Shown: one piece after another, positions 46,297-55,441 of the stretch
Layout of the letters: every line of letters starts with the position of its first letter
Position numbering within the stretch: position 1 is the first letter of the stretch
Origin: Roseibium sp.
GTDB taxonomy: Bacteria > Pseudomonadota > Alphaproteobacteria > Rhizobiales > Stappiaceae
Length of the DNA: 64,000 nt
Assembly (NCBI GenBank): GCA_017643925.1
Contig: JAEPML010000001.1
Coordinates: 372,001 to 436,000, forward strand
Reading direction: 5' to 3'
Made by a program: the position numbers and the translations under genes
Notes under the pieces: generated by a model
What the model saw: only the letters and a program-made list of their open reading frames with translations
What the model was told of the DNA's origin: nothing
The model's database searches: none

Positions 46297-49200
46297 ATGA
46301 AGTTTTCCAAACTCCGCGTTGTTGGCTTCAAATCCTTCGTTGAACCGATGGAGTTCATTATCGGTGACGGCCTGACCGGGGTTGTCGGGCCGAATGGATG
46401 CGGCAAGTCCAATCTTGTCGAAGCCCTGCGCTGGGTGATGGGAGAGAATTCCTACAAGAACATGCGCGCCTCCGGAATGGACGACGTCATCTTCTCTGGA
46501 AGCCTCAACCGCCCCGCCCGAAACACAGCCGAAGTCGCGCTGTTTCTCGACAATCTGGACCGTACGGCGCCGTCGGCTTTCAACGACGCGGACACGCTCG
46601 AAGTCAGCCGACGCATCGAGCGAGAACAGGGCTCCAACTACAAGATCAACGCCAAGGACGTGCGTGCGCGCGACGTCCAGCTGCTGTTTGCCGACGCTTC
46701 GACAGGCGCCAGGTCACCGGCCATGGTGCGCCAGGGGCAGATCGGTGAACTGATCGCGGCCAAGCCAACCTCGCGTCGGCAGATCCTTGAAGAGGCGGCC
46801 GGCATTTCGGGCTTGCATTCCCGGCGCCATGAAGCGGAGATCCGCCTTCGGGCCGCAGAGCAGAACCTTGAGCGCCTGGAAGATGTTCTGGTGCAGATTG
46901 ATGGCCAGCTGGACAGTCTCCGCCGCCAATCGCGCCAGGCCTCGCGCTACCGAAACCTGTCCTCTGAAATACGGGCGGCGGAAGCCTCCATCCTCTTTAT
47001 TCGCTGGACCGAGGCAAGAGATGCGCTGTCGTCTGCAGAAACGCATTTCACCGAGGCCCAGAAGCAGGTCAACGAGGCAACTGCGCTTCAGGCCGAGAGC
47101 GCGCGTGTGCAGGCGATTGCCGCACACAAGCTGCCGGAACTCCGGGATGACGCCGTCAAGGCGGCCGCAGCCCTGCAGCGTCTGGTGCTTGCACGGAACG
47201 AACTTGATGCCGAAGAACGGCGCGTGAAAGAACGGCTCCAGGATCTGGAACGCCGCCTGGTCCAGTTGTCGGAAGACATACGCCGCGAACAGAGCATGGT
47301 CTCGGAAAATGACGAGGTTCTGGAGCGGCTGGCGGAAGAGCGTGCCGAGCTTCTGGAAGAGAATGAGATGGTGCAGGAACGCACCGAAACTGCCCGGGAG
47401 AAGGTAACGGAAGCCGAGGAAGTCGTAAGCACGATTGAAGGCCGGCTTTCGGAACTGACTGCAGCCGAAGCGCGGGCAAGTGCTGAGCGGCAACAGCTGG
47501 AGCGCGCCGTTGCCGACAGCAGGCAACGGGCCGACCGACTTGTCGCCCAGGCCCAGGAAGCCCAGCAAGCGCTGGCCGATCTGGATGCTCAGATGTCCGA
47601 GCAGGATGGCGTGTCGGAAAATCGGGAAGCACTGGAGCTGGCCGAAGAGGAACTTACCGAAGCAGAGCTTTCAGCCGAGGAAACCGAGGCGGCAACACGC
47701 AAGGCTCGCGAACAGGAACAGGCCGCCCGTGGTCCGCTCAGCGATGCTCAGCAAGGCTTGCAGGGACTGGAAACGGAAGCGCGCACGCTGGAGCAGGTGC
47801 TCAACGTGAACGCTGACCAGGATCACACGCCGGTAGTGGAGCAGATCCGCGTCGAACAGGGATATGAAACGGCACTGGGGGCAGCGCTAGGTGAAGACCT
47901 TGATGCCTCACTGGAAGAGACTGCGGCGGTCCGTTGGGGAACCGCGCTGCCGGCAAACGGTGACCAGAAACTGCCCGACGGCGTGAGATCGCTTGCATCC
48001 GTGGTCGAGGCGCCGGAAGAACTGACCCGTCGACTGGAACAGATCGGCATTGTCGAGCAAGGCGATGGAAAGGCGCTGCGCGCCTCCCTGAAACCGGGGC
48101 AAAGGCTGGTTTCAAAAGAAGGCGATCTCTGGCGCTGGGATGGTTTCGTGGTCGCGGCCAATGCGCCAACACCGGCCGCCCAGAGACTGGCGCAGAAGAA
48201 CCGGCTTGCAGAACTTGCCGATGAAATTGAAACGGCCCGCGTTCTTGTCGGTGACCGGCAGCGTCAACTTGAAGAGGCAGCTGCCCGTGTTCGCCAGACC
48301 GTCGAACAGGAACAGGCCATGCGTGGCAAGGTTCGTGACGGTCAGCGCAGGGTTGCGGCAGTTCGCGACGCGTTGGCGAACGCGGAGCGCGCGATCTCCC
48401 AGCTTGCCGCCAGGAAGGAAGCTGCAAGAGACAGGTCCGAACGCCTTGCCGAAGAAGCCGAAATGGCAAGCGAACAGGTGGTTGAAGCGGAAGAACGCCT
48501 GGCCAGTGCTCCGGACGCCACCAGCTACCGGGATCAGATTCAGGAGTTGCAGGGGAAAGTCAGCGCTGCCCGCGGTGCGCTTGCCGAAGCCCGGGCTGTC
48601 GCGGAAGGGCTGTCCCGGGAACAGCAGCTCAGGGACCGGCGTCTTGAAGCGATCGCGCGGGAGTATGATGGCTGGAAAACCCGTGCTGCAAATGCCACCC
48701 AGCAGATCTCTATCCTGACGGAACGGCGCGGGGAGGCGGAGGAAGAAAGAGCCGAACTGATCGAGGCCCCGGACGACATCGAACTCAAGCGCCGCGAACT
48801 CTTCTCCGCCATTGCATCAGCGGAAGAAGAGAAAAAGGCCAGAGACGACAAGCTGCAACAGGCCGAACTTGATCAGGCCGATGTCGACCGGGCTGCCAAG
48901 GCTGCGATGGAGGCCATGTCCGGAGCGCGCGAGCAGAAGATCCGGGCTGAAGAGCGCCTTGAGGCGGCGAGGGAACGCAAGAGCAACCTGGAGCGACGGA
49001 TCGACGAGGACCTGGAAGTTGCCGTTGCAGCTCTTCCGGAAATCGCAGGCCTGAAGGAAGGGGCTCCCTTGCCCGATCCTGAGGCCATGGAGCGCAAGCT
49101 CGATCGTCTGAAGGCCGAGCGCGAACGCCTGGGCGGCGTGAACCTGCGGGCCGAAGAGGAACTCCGGGAAATCGATGAGCAGAAAGAAACCCTGACATCG

Positions 49201-49755
49201 GAGCGCGATGATCTGATCGAGGCGATTCGCAGGCTGCGAACGGGGATTTCAAACCTGAACCGGGAAGCCCGTGAGCGCTTGCTTGCCTCCTTTGAAGTGG
49301 TCAATGGCCACTTCCAGCGGCTGTTCACCCACCTGTTCGGCGGAGGAACCGCTGAATTGCAGCTGGTTGACTCCGATGACCCGCTGGATGCCGGCCTCGA
49401 AATCATTGCCCGGCCTCCGGGCAAAAAGCCGCAGACCATGACGCTCCTGTCAGGCGGGGAGCAGGCGCTCACGGCCATGTCGCTGATTTTTGCGGTCTTT
49501 TTGACCAATCCCGCGCCAATCTGCGTCTTGGATGAGGTCGACGCGCCTCTCGATGACGCCAATGTGGAGCGCTATTGCGATCTTCTGGACGAAATGACTG
49601 CAAGTACCGACACGCGCTTTGTGGTCATCACCCACAACCCGATTACGATGGCGCGAATGAATCGCCTGTTCGGCGTCACGATGGCCGAAAGAGGCGTCTC
49701 GCAGCTGGTTTCGGTCGATCTGGAGACAGCCGAACGATTCCGGGAAACCGGCTAA
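46297..49755 (+). CDS. smc: Chromosome segregation protein SMC
   Basis: This 1152-residue SMC ATPase compacts and helps partition the chromosome. Walker A is GPNGCGKSNLVEALRWVMGE; the C-terminal half carries the signature LLSGGEQALTAMSLIF and Walker B ICVLDEVDAPLDDANV. Two long coiled coils (about residues 170-500 and 640-990) flank a hinge around residues 505-630. The length is normal. The partners ScpA and ScpB are not in the window. The mutY-dciA-dsbA-smc order is conserved in related bacteria. Confidence 0.97.
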   Translation: MKFSKLRVVGFKSFVEPMEFIIGDGLTGVVGPNGCGKSNLVEALRWVMGENSYKNMRASGMDDVIFSGSLNRPARNTAEVALFLDNLDRTAPSAFNDADTLEVSRRIEREQGSNYKINAKDVRARDVQLLFADASTGARSPAMVRQGQIGELIAAKPTSRRQILEEAAGISGLHSRRHEAEIRLRAAEQNLERLEDVLVQIDGQLDSLRRQSRQASRYRNLSSEIRAAEASILFIRWTEARDALSSAETHFTEAQKQVNEATALQAESARVQAIAAHKLPELRDDAVKAAAALQRLVLARNELDAEERRVKERLQDLERRLVQLSEDIRREQSMVSENDEVLERLAEERAELLEENEMVQERTETAREKVTEAEEVVSTIEGRLSELTAAEARASAERQQLERAVADSRQRADRLVAQAQEAQQALADLDAQMSEQDGVSENREALELAEEELTEAELSAEETEAATRKAREQEQAARGPLSDAQQGLQGLETEARTLEQVLNVNADQDHTPVVEQIRVEQGYETALGAALGEDLDASLEETAAVRWGTALPANGDQKLPDGVRSLASVVEAPEELTRRLEQIGIVEQGDGKALRASLKPGQRLVSKEGDLWRWDGFVVAANAPTPAAQRLAQKNRLAELADEIETARVLVGDRQRQLEEAAARVRQTVEQEQAMRGKVRDGQRRVAAVRDALANAERAISQLAARKEAARDRSERLAEEAEMASEQVVEAEERLASAPDATSYRDQIQELQGKVSAARGALAEARAVAEGLSREQQLRDRRLEAIAREYDGWKTRAANATQQISILTERRGEAEEERAELIEAPDDIELKRRELFSAIASAEEEKKARDDKLQQAELDQADVDRAAKAAMEAMSGAREQKIRAEERLEAARERKSNLERRIDEDLEVAVAALPEIAGLKEGAPLPDPEAMERKLDRLKAERERLGGVNLRAEEELREIDEQKETLTSERDDLIEAIRRLRTGISNLNREARERLLASFEVVNGHFQRLFTHLFGGGTAELQLVDSDDPLDAGLEIIARPPGKKPQTMTLLSGGEQALTAMSLIFAVFLTNPAPICVLDEVDAPLDDANVERYCDLLDEMTASTDTRFVVITHNPITMARMNRLFGVTMAERGVSQLVSVDLETAERFRETG

Positions 49756-49808
49756 GGGTGCATTGCGAAGGGCACTCCCGTCCAAACGATATGCAACTTA
49801 GGTTCAGT

Positions 49809-49899
49809 AATTTTCCAATACACGTAAAAAAAATAATAAAATCAATAACATATATTATAATTAAGGCTTCTTGACATGGCATGGGGTGCCGACTATGGT
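49809..49899 (+). promoter_or_regulatory. F0 ATP synthase operon promoter with AT-rich upstream tract
   Basis: TTGACA (49871-49876) and TATGGT (49894-49899) are separated by exactly 17 bases. Directly upstream, 49809-49865 is almost pure A+T, including poly-A runs, in a GC-rich genome, which suits an UP element bound by the RNA polymerase alpha subunits. It would drive the atp genes strongly. Confidence 0.65.
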
Positions 49900-49965
49900 G
49901 CGCGCGGCTTACGGGGCTCACTTGTTGTAGTATCTGACATGTCGGCGCTAAGGGGGGTTTAGATC

Positions 49966-50358
49966 ATGTCTTCCCAAAACGGCGATTTTGAAGATCGGAA
50001 TGAAGCTGCCTCGGAAGCGGGTCTGTCGGAACGGCGGGCTCAATTGAACCGGAAGCTTGATGACCGGCGTGTGGAAGAGGAAAAAGCCGCACGAAAGTCT
50101 CAAAGCAATTCCTCCGGATACGCCCAGGCAATGAAACTCTCCTCGGAGTTTATCGCCGGTGTGCTTGTGGGAGCCGGGATCGGTTGGGTCGCTGACCAGT
50201 GGTTCGGGACATCGCCTTTGGGCTTGATCGTCTTCCTTCTGCTGGGGTTCGCCGCGGGCGTCTTGAATGTCTTGCGTTCAGCCGGTGTGGTTGAACAGCC
50301 AGGAGAAACGAGACCCGGTGAAACCACTGTTCAAAAAGACAAACCCGAACAGAATTAA
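49966..50358 (+). CDS. atpI: ATP synthase protein I (AtpI/AtpZ-type)
   Basis: This 130-residue protein has a charged N-terminal half with Arg/Glu repeats and two membrane helices (LSSEFIAGVLVGAGIGWVADQW and LGLIVFLLLGFAAGVLNVL, each partly quoted). It is the alphaproteobacterial AtpI, thought to help assemble the c-ring or import magnesium. It is first in the F0 operon and is preceded by a strong promoter. Confidence 0.92.
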   Translation: MSSQNGDFEDRNEAASEAGLSERRAQLNRKLDDRRVEEEKAARKSQSNSSGYAQAMKLSSEFIAGVLVGAGIGWVADQWFGTSPLGLIVFLLLGFAAGVLNVLRSAGVVEQPGETRPGETTVQKDKPEQN

Positions 50359-50407
50359 TCGCGCCAATCCGGCGCAGTGATTATGAACGAACGAAGAAGG
50401 CTGGCCG

Positions 50408-51157
50408 GTGGCGAACGATCCGATCCATCAGTTCCAAATCCAGAAAATTTTCCCGATCGAAGTTGGGGGCATGGATTTCTCTTTCACCAACTCTTCGCTG
50501 TTCATGGTCTTGACCGTGGCGGCGACCTCCGCGTTTCTGATCTTCTCTACAAGCGGCCGTGGACTGGTTCCGACCCGTCTGCAGTCCGTATCGGAAATGG
50601 CGTATGAGTTCGTTGCCGGAACACTACGAAGTGCTGCGGGGACGGAGGGGATGCGTTTCTTCCCCCTTGTGTTCTCGCTCTTCATGTTTGTTCTCGTCGC
50701 CAACCTTTTCGGGATGTTCCCGTACTTCTTCACCATAACCAGCCACATCATCGTGACCTTCGCACTGGCGATGCTGGTTATTTTGACCGTGATTTTCTAT
50801 GGTTTCATGCGCCACGGCATGAAGTTCCTCAAGCTGTTCGTCCCAAGCGGTGTGCCCGGTGCGCTTATCCCGCTGGTGACTCTGATTGAGATCATCTCTT
50901 TCCTTTCTCGTCCGATCAGCCTTTCCGTTCGTCTTTTCGCGAACATGCTCGCCGGTCACATCACGCTGAAAGTTTTCTCCGGATTTATCGTTAGCCTGAG
51001 CGCCATGGGCGCGGTCGGTATCTTCGGTTCCATCCTTCCCCTTGGAATGACGGTGGCGCTGACAGCGCTTGAATTCCTGGTCGCATTCCTTCAGGCCTAC
51101 GTGTTCACGGTTCTGACCTGCATGTACCTGAACGACGCAATCCATCCTTCACACTAA
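50408..51157 (+). CDS. atpB: ATP synthase F0 subunit a
   Basis: This 249-residue membrane subunit forms the proton half-channels. The essential Arg lies in [20 protein letters not shown], and [22 protein letters not shown] closes the C-terminal helices (partly quoted). The start is GTG 50408. It lies 49 bases after atpI and 70 bases before atpE. Confidence 0.95.
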   Translation: MANDPIHQFQIQKIFPIEVGGMDFSFTNSSLFMVLTVAATSAFLIFSTSGRGLVPTRLQSVSEMAYEFVAGTLRSAAGTEGMRFFPLVFSLFMFVLVANLFGMFPYFFTITSHIIVTFALAMLVILTVIFYGFMRHGMKFLKLFVPSGVPGALIPLVTLIEIISFLSRPISLSVRLFANMLAGHITLKVFSGFIVSLSAMGAVGIFGSILPLGMTVALTALEFLVAFLQAYVFTVLTCMYLNDAIHPSH

Positions 51158-51227
51158 GGGCAATCCAATCATGCGGCGATCCGCCGCTTGTGAGAAATCT
51201 GCAAACACCATTTTAGGAGCACGTGTC

Positions 51228-51452
51228 ATGGAAGCAGAAGCAGCAAAATACATCGGTGCCGGTATCGCATGCCTCGGCATGGGCGGCGCAGGCATCGGCC
51301 TGGGTCAGATCTTCGGTAGCTACCTCGCAGGCGCTCTGCGCAACCCGTCCGCAGCTGACGGCCAGTTCGGCCGCCTGATCTTCGGCTTCGCCGTGACGGA
51401 AGCTCTGGGCATCTTCTCCCTGCTGGTCGCTCTGATCCTCCTGTTCGCTTAA
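51228..51452 (+). CDS. atpE: ATP synthase F0 subunit c
   Basis: This 74-residue two-helix proteolipid has the polar loop RNPSA and the proton-binding Glu in [17 protein letters not shown] 51228 has TTAGGAGC upstream and gives the normal length; 19 in-frame codons further upstream are not part of the family. Use of Glu and ordinary sizes indicate a proton-driven enzyme; the Gln/Thr set of Na+ types is not present. Confidence 0.96.
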   Translation: MEAEAAKYIGAGIACLGMGGAGIGLGQIFGSYLAGALRNPSAADGQFGRLIFGFAVTEALGIFSLLVALILLFA

Positions 51453-51531
51453 TCCGCTCATCCGTAGCGAATTTCGATGCGACTCCGGTGGCGGCGTCTG
51501 ACGCCGCCTAACCGGATTTTGGAGACAGGAA

Positions 51532-52092
51532 ATGGCAAGCCAAAATCAATCGACCACAGAAGGCACGCACGCATCCATTGAGGTGCCGGCTTCCGAACAG
51601 GGTTCAAACTTCCCGCCGTTCGACAGCACCACTTTTGCGTCTCAGCTTTTGTGGCTCGCCATTACTTTCGCTGTGTTCTACTGGATCATCAAGAACGTGG
51701 CTGTGCCGCGGATCTCGGGGATCCTTGAAGACCGTAAGGACCGCATTGCCGGAGACCTTGCCGAGGCGAACCGCCTCAAAGAGGAAACCGACGCTGCGAT
51801 TGCTGCCTACGAACAGGCTCTTGCGGACGCACGGAACAAGGCACATGGCATCGCTGAAGAAACCCGCTCGAAGCTGAAGGCCGAGAACGAGACACGCCGC
51901 GAAAAGGCGGAAGTCGAGCTTGGCAAGAAGCTGGAAGAAGCTGAAGCGCATATTGCCGGTATCAAGACTGAAGCCCTGTCCCAGATTGGCGACATTGCCG
52001 GAGAGACCACCTCAGCGCTCGTAGAGCAGTTGATTGGCAAGGCTCCGACAAAGACCGATCTGACCAAGGCGCTCAAGTCTGCGATGAACTGA
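51532..52092 (+). CDS. ATP synthase F0 subunit b'
   Basis: This 186-residue subunit has a Gln/Ser-rich start, one membrane helix (FASQLLWLAITFAVFYWIIKNV), then a long charged helix of the peripheral stalk. It is the b' copy found in alphaproteobacteria and photosynthetic bacteria, which pairs with the b subunit encoded just downstream. The spacing to atpF is 10 bases. Confidence 0.93.
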   Translation: MASQNQSTTEGTHASIEVPASEQGSNFPPFDSTTFASQLLWLAITFAVFYWIIKNVAVPRISGILEDRKDRIAGDLAEANRLKEETDAAIAAYEQALADARNKAHGIAEETRSKLKAENETRREKAEVELGKKLEEAEAHIAGIKTEALSQIGDIAGETTSALVEQLIGKAPTKTDLTKALKSAMN

Positions 52093-52102
52093 GGAGACCA
52101 TC

Positions 52103-52582
52103 ATGGATGCTAGTTTTTGGGCCCTGATAGGTCTCATTCTCTTCCTGGCGCTCATCGTCTACATCAAGGTTCCAGCCAAGATTGGTTCCTCTCTGGACGA
52201 TCGCGCAGATGGTATCCGCAAGGAACTGGAAGAAGCACGCAAAATGCGTGAAGAAGCCCAGGAACTGCTGTCGGAATACCAGCGCAAACGTCACGAAGCT
52301 GAAGGTGAAGCTGAAGCCATCATCGCTGAGGCGAGTGCAGAGGCAGAACGCTTGACGGTGGAAACCAACAAGGCGCTGGAAGAGATGATCGCCCGCCGCT
52401 CCAAGGCAGCGGAAGACAAGATCGCTCAGGCCGAGACGCAGGCAATTGCCGACGTTCGCGCCAAGGCAGCAGACATCGCCGTTGCCGCCGCCGAACAGAT
52501 CCTGGCCTCCAAGGTCAAGGACAAGGTTGCCGACGACATTCTCGCCAAGAGCATTGCTCAGGTGAAAGATCGTCTGAACTGA
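52103..52582 (+). CDS. atpF: ATP synthase F0 subunit b
   Basis: This 159-residue stalk subunit has an N-terminal membrane helix (FWALIGLILFLALIVYI) and a long amphipathic helix rich in Glu, Ala and Lys. It forms the heterodimeric stalk with b'. It is last in the operon, followed by a terminator. The F1 genes are not in the window, as expected where F0 and F1 operons are separate. Confidence 0.95.
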   Translation: MDASFWALIGLILFLALIVYIKVPAKIGSSLDDRADGIRKELEEARKMREEAQELLSEYQRKRHEAEGEAEAIIAEASAEAERLTVETNKALEEMIARRSKAAEDKIAQAETQAIADVRAKAADIAVAAAEQILASKVKDKVADDILAKSIAQVKDRLN

Positions 52583-52607
52583 GGCAGTTTCTCAGCCAGT
52601 ATTCTAG

Positions 52608-52633
52608 AAAGCGGCCTCCGGGCCGCTTTTTTT
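52608..52633 (+). terminator. Rho-independent terminator of the F0 operon
   Basis: AAAGCGGCC (52608-52616) and GGCCGCTTT (52621-52629) form a 9-bp stem around TCCG, followed by a T run. The region 52634-52803 between it and rnhB shows no supported gene. Confidence 0.9.
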
Positions 52634-52803
52634 GTTGGTTGAGGGCATCTAATCTCGTGTCACGGTCAGGCCCGACTCGTTTCAGAGATCACGCTACTCG
52701 TTGTCAATGCCGGGTTTGAACCGGCAATCCAGGCCGTGATGCTGAACAATCGGAACACCTTTGCGATCTTCGATCATTCATGGGAGACCAAGCGGACGCG
52801 GTA

Positions 52804-53460
52804 TTAGTCAGGGCGTCCTGCCGCCAGTCGCACGGGTTTGAAACTCATTCGATGATGAGGTGAGGGTCCCAGCTCCTGAAGCGCTGCCTGGTGCTGCGGC
52901 ACGCCGTAGCCCTTGTGCTGCGCGAAGCCGTAGCCCGGACAATGATCCTCCAGCCGTACCATCATGCGGTCTCGCGTGACCTTGGCGACAATGGATGCAG
53001 CTGCGACGCACAGGCAGCGCCCGTCCCCCTTGATCAGGGATTGTCCCGGTTGCTTGAGACCGGGTGGAACGTCGCGACCGTCCACGAGCACGTAGCGGGG
53101 GACGCGGGGCAGTCCATTGATTGCCCGGACCATGGCCGAGAGGGTCGCCGATCGAATGTTGACCCGGTCGATCGTCGCCGGGGAAGCACTCGCCGCGCAG
53201 ACGTGTGCACTGGTGACGATCTTATCAAAGAGCTCTTCGCGTTTTTCTTCGGTCAGTTTCTTGGAATCGTCCAGACCTTCCGGGACATTTTCATAATCCA
53301 GGATGACTGCCGCGGTTACAACTGGACCTGCCCAGGGACCGCGCCCGGCTTCGTCGACACCAGAGATCAGTCCGTCGAAGGGCGCGGCATGTTTGCGCTC
53401 CAGCTTCAGATCGGGGCGATCGCCGAACGCAAGGTCGAACAGGGAGAGGTTCTCGGGCAT
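52804..53460 (-). CDS. rnhB: Ribonuclease HII
   Basis: This 218-residue enzyme cuts at single ribonucleotides in DNA and RNA primers. The conserved acidic motif is GVDEAGRGPWAGPVV, with further acidic residues in LDDSKKL and YVLVDGRDVP, and AAASIVAKVTRDRMM is typical. It follows the radical SAM gene by 44 bases on the same strand, a neighbourhood common in Rhizobiales. Confidence 0.95.
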   Translation of the reverse strand: MPENLSLFDLAFGDRPDLKLERKHAAPFDGLISGVDEAGRGPWAGPVVTAAVILDYENVPEGLDDSKKLTEEKREELFDKIVTSAHVCAASASPATIDRVNIRSATLSAMVRAINGLPRVPRYVLVDGRDVPPGLKQPGQSLIKGDGRCLCVAAASIVAKVTRDRMMVRLEDHCPGYGFAQHKGYGVPQHQAALQELGPSPHHRMSFKPVRLAAGRPD

Positions 53461-53504
53461 TCGCTGAGCCTGTCCCGAACGGATTTTGCGTGCAAGCGCG
53501 TTCT

Positions 53505-54638
53505 TCAGAACAGATCGAGTTGCACACCGCCTTTTTGCGGCTTGATGAAGGCGCCTGTGTCGAGCTTCTTGCGCCGCGTGTTGAGGCCGAAGCGCCTGGC
53601 AGCCAGGGACACGCGCTTGCCGATCTGCTCGGCATAGGGTCCGCGCCCGCGTATACGTTCACCCCACTTGGCATCATAGTCCTTGCCGCCGCGCATGGAG
53701 CGGATAAGGCTCATGACATGTCGATAACGATCTGGCCTTTCCCTGAGCAACCAGTCGCGAAAGAGCTCGGAGACCTCAAGGGGCAAGCGCAACAGGACAT
53801 AGGCCACCTCGCTCGCGCCATGATCGGCAGCGGTTTTCAGGATTGCCTCGATCTCGCTGTCATTGAGAGCAGGAATGATCGGGGCCATCATCGCGGAAAC
53901 CGGGACACCGGCCTCTGAAAGGACCTGGATCGCCTTGAGACGCTTATGCGGCGCCGACGCGCGCGGTTCCATCGTCCGGCTGAGCTTGTGGTCAAGCGTC
54001 GTGAGCGAAACGGCAACCTTGGCAAGGTTCCGTTCCGCCATGCGCGACAGGATATCGGCATCCCTGGTGACAAGTGCTGACTTGGTGACGATGGCAACCG
54101 GGTGAGAGCAAGTGTCGAGCACCTCCAGCACCTCCCGCATCAGCTTGTAGCGTCGCTCCAGCGGTTGGTACGGGTCCGTGTTTGTTCCAATTGCAATCGG
54201 GCGCGGGGTGTATCCGGGTTTGGAGAGTTCTCGCTCCAGAAGCTGGGCTGCATTGGGTTTGGCAAACAATCGGGTCTCGAAGTCCAGTCCTGGAGACAGG
54301 CCCATATAGGCGTGGCTGGGCCTCGCAAAGCAATAGACACAACCGTGCTCGCAGCCGCGATACGGATTGATGGACCTGTCGAAAGAGAGATCGGGAGACT
54401 CGTTGCGCGTGATAATCGTGCGGGCGCGCTCCTCCTGCACCTGGGTCTTGAGCGGTGGCAGGTCTTCAAGACTGTCCCAACCGTCGTCAAAACTCTCACG
54501 GGAGATCGGTTCGTAACGGCCCGACCTGTTCAGCGCAGACCCTCTGCCACGCCTCCTGTCTTCCCGAACACGTTCGGCATCAGACCGCATCTCATCGGTG
54601 GCGAGGCAGGCTTCGTTTGAAAGAGGGGGGGCACTCAT
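53505..54638 (-). CDS. PA0069-type radical SAM protein (SplB-like)
   Basis: This 377-residue radical SAM protein binds its 4Fe-4S cluster through Cys-x3-Cys-x2-Cys in NPYRGCEHGCVYCFARPSHAYMG (partly quoted). It resembles spore photoproduct lyase-like Rv2578c/PA0069 proteins of unknown reaction in non-sporing bacteria. The C terminus is basic (RRFGLNTRRKKLD). It shares an operon with rnhB, which hints at nucleic acid repair but does not prove it. Confidence 0.88.
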   Translation of the reverse strand: MSAPPLSNEACLATDEMRSDAERVREDRRRGRGSALNRSGRYEPISRESFDDGWDSLEDLPPLKTQVQEERARTIITRNESPDLSFDRSINPYRGCEHGCVYCFARPSHAYMGLSPGLDFETRLFAKPNAAQLLERELSKPGYTPRPIAIGTNTDPYQPLERRYKLMREVLEVLDTCSHPVAIVTKSALVTRDADILSRMAERNLAKVAVSLTTLDHKLSRTMEPRASAPHKRLKAIQVLSEAGVPVSAMMAPIIPALNDSEIEAILKTAADHGASEVAYVLLRLPLEVSELFRDWLLRERPDRYRHVMSLIRSMRGGKDYDAKWGERIRGRGPYAEQIGKRVSLAARRFGLNTRRKKLDTGAFIKPQKGGVQLDLF

Positions 54639-54748
54639 CTACTGGAATCGCAAACTATGTAGAACATAACAAGAACATTAGCCGAGATGCGCGCTCAAGC
54701 AAGCCCCTCACTCGCGTTTTTGTTTTTTTTCCTGTAAAAGCCGGGCCC

Positions 54749-55441
54749 ATGATCAGTGTCATAATCGCGACAAAAAATTCGGAAACCGAACTCGTTCATA
54801 CGCTGTCAGCTCTCGTGACGGCTGCCGCAGAAGGCGTGGTCCGTGAGGTGATCGTTGTCGATGGCGGGTCGGCGGACGGCACGGAGCAGGTTGCCGACGC
54901 GGCCGGCTGCGACTGGGTCAGGATCGACGGCACGCGAAGCGAACGCCTGGCTTATGGAGCGGACAGGGCCCGTCGTGGCGACTGGCTCTTGTTCCTGCGC
55001 CCCGAAACGCTGCTGGAAAGCGGTTGGCATCATGAAGCCCAGGCTTTCGTCGAGCGAGCTGCAAGAGCACCGAACGGCCCTAGAACAGCTGCGAGCTTCC
55101 GTCTGCGCTACGAAGCCTTCGGAATGAGCGCCAGGATCAGCGAGACAATCGCGGCTTTGCGCTCGCAGCTGCTTGGTATGCCCTACGGCAACCAGGGTCT
55201 CCTCATTTCTCGCCAGTTTTACCAGAAGCTCGGTGGCTATCGGCCTTTGCCCGAACTGGAAGATCTCGATCTGGCAAAGCGGATCGGCCGGGGGCGGATG
55301 GTCTTCTTGCGCGCTGCAGCAGTTTCTTCAGGAGAACCCGAAGAGGAAAGCCTCGTGTCAGGACTGCGCCGTTCGATCGCGCGCTTCTGTGTCGGTACGC
55401 TTCGAATTCCCGCAAGTCTTGCAGTCAAGCTTCACGGTTAG
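54749..55441 (+). CDS. Family 2 glycosyltransferase
   Basis: This 230-residue protein starts MISVIIATKNSETELVHTLS and has VVDGGSADGTEQVADAAG, the GT-A nucleotide-sugar-binding start of family 2 transferases; the acidic pair near LPELEDLDLAKRI fits the catalytic site. It is small and apparently cytoplasmic. The acceptor is unknown. ATG 54749 is chosen as the family start. Its stop overlaps the convergent glutathione transferase stop by 4 bases. Confidence 0.87.
   Translation: MISVIIATKNSETELVHTLSALVTAAAEGVVREVIVVDGGSADGTEQVADAAGCDWVRIDGTRSERLAYGADRARRGDWLLFLRPETLLESGWHHEAQAFVERAARAPNGPRTAASFRLRYEAFGMSARISETIAALRSQLLGMPYGNQGLLISRQFYQKLGGYRPLPELEDLDLAKRIGRGRMVFLRAAAVSSGEPEEESLVSGLRRSIARFCVGTLRIPASLAVKLHG

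Noticed and set aside
52710..52726. tRNA T-arm-like sequence (GCCGGTTCAAACCCGGC on the - strand)
   Set aside because: The T-arm is good but no pairing acceptor stem, D-arm or anticodon stem can be placed around it.
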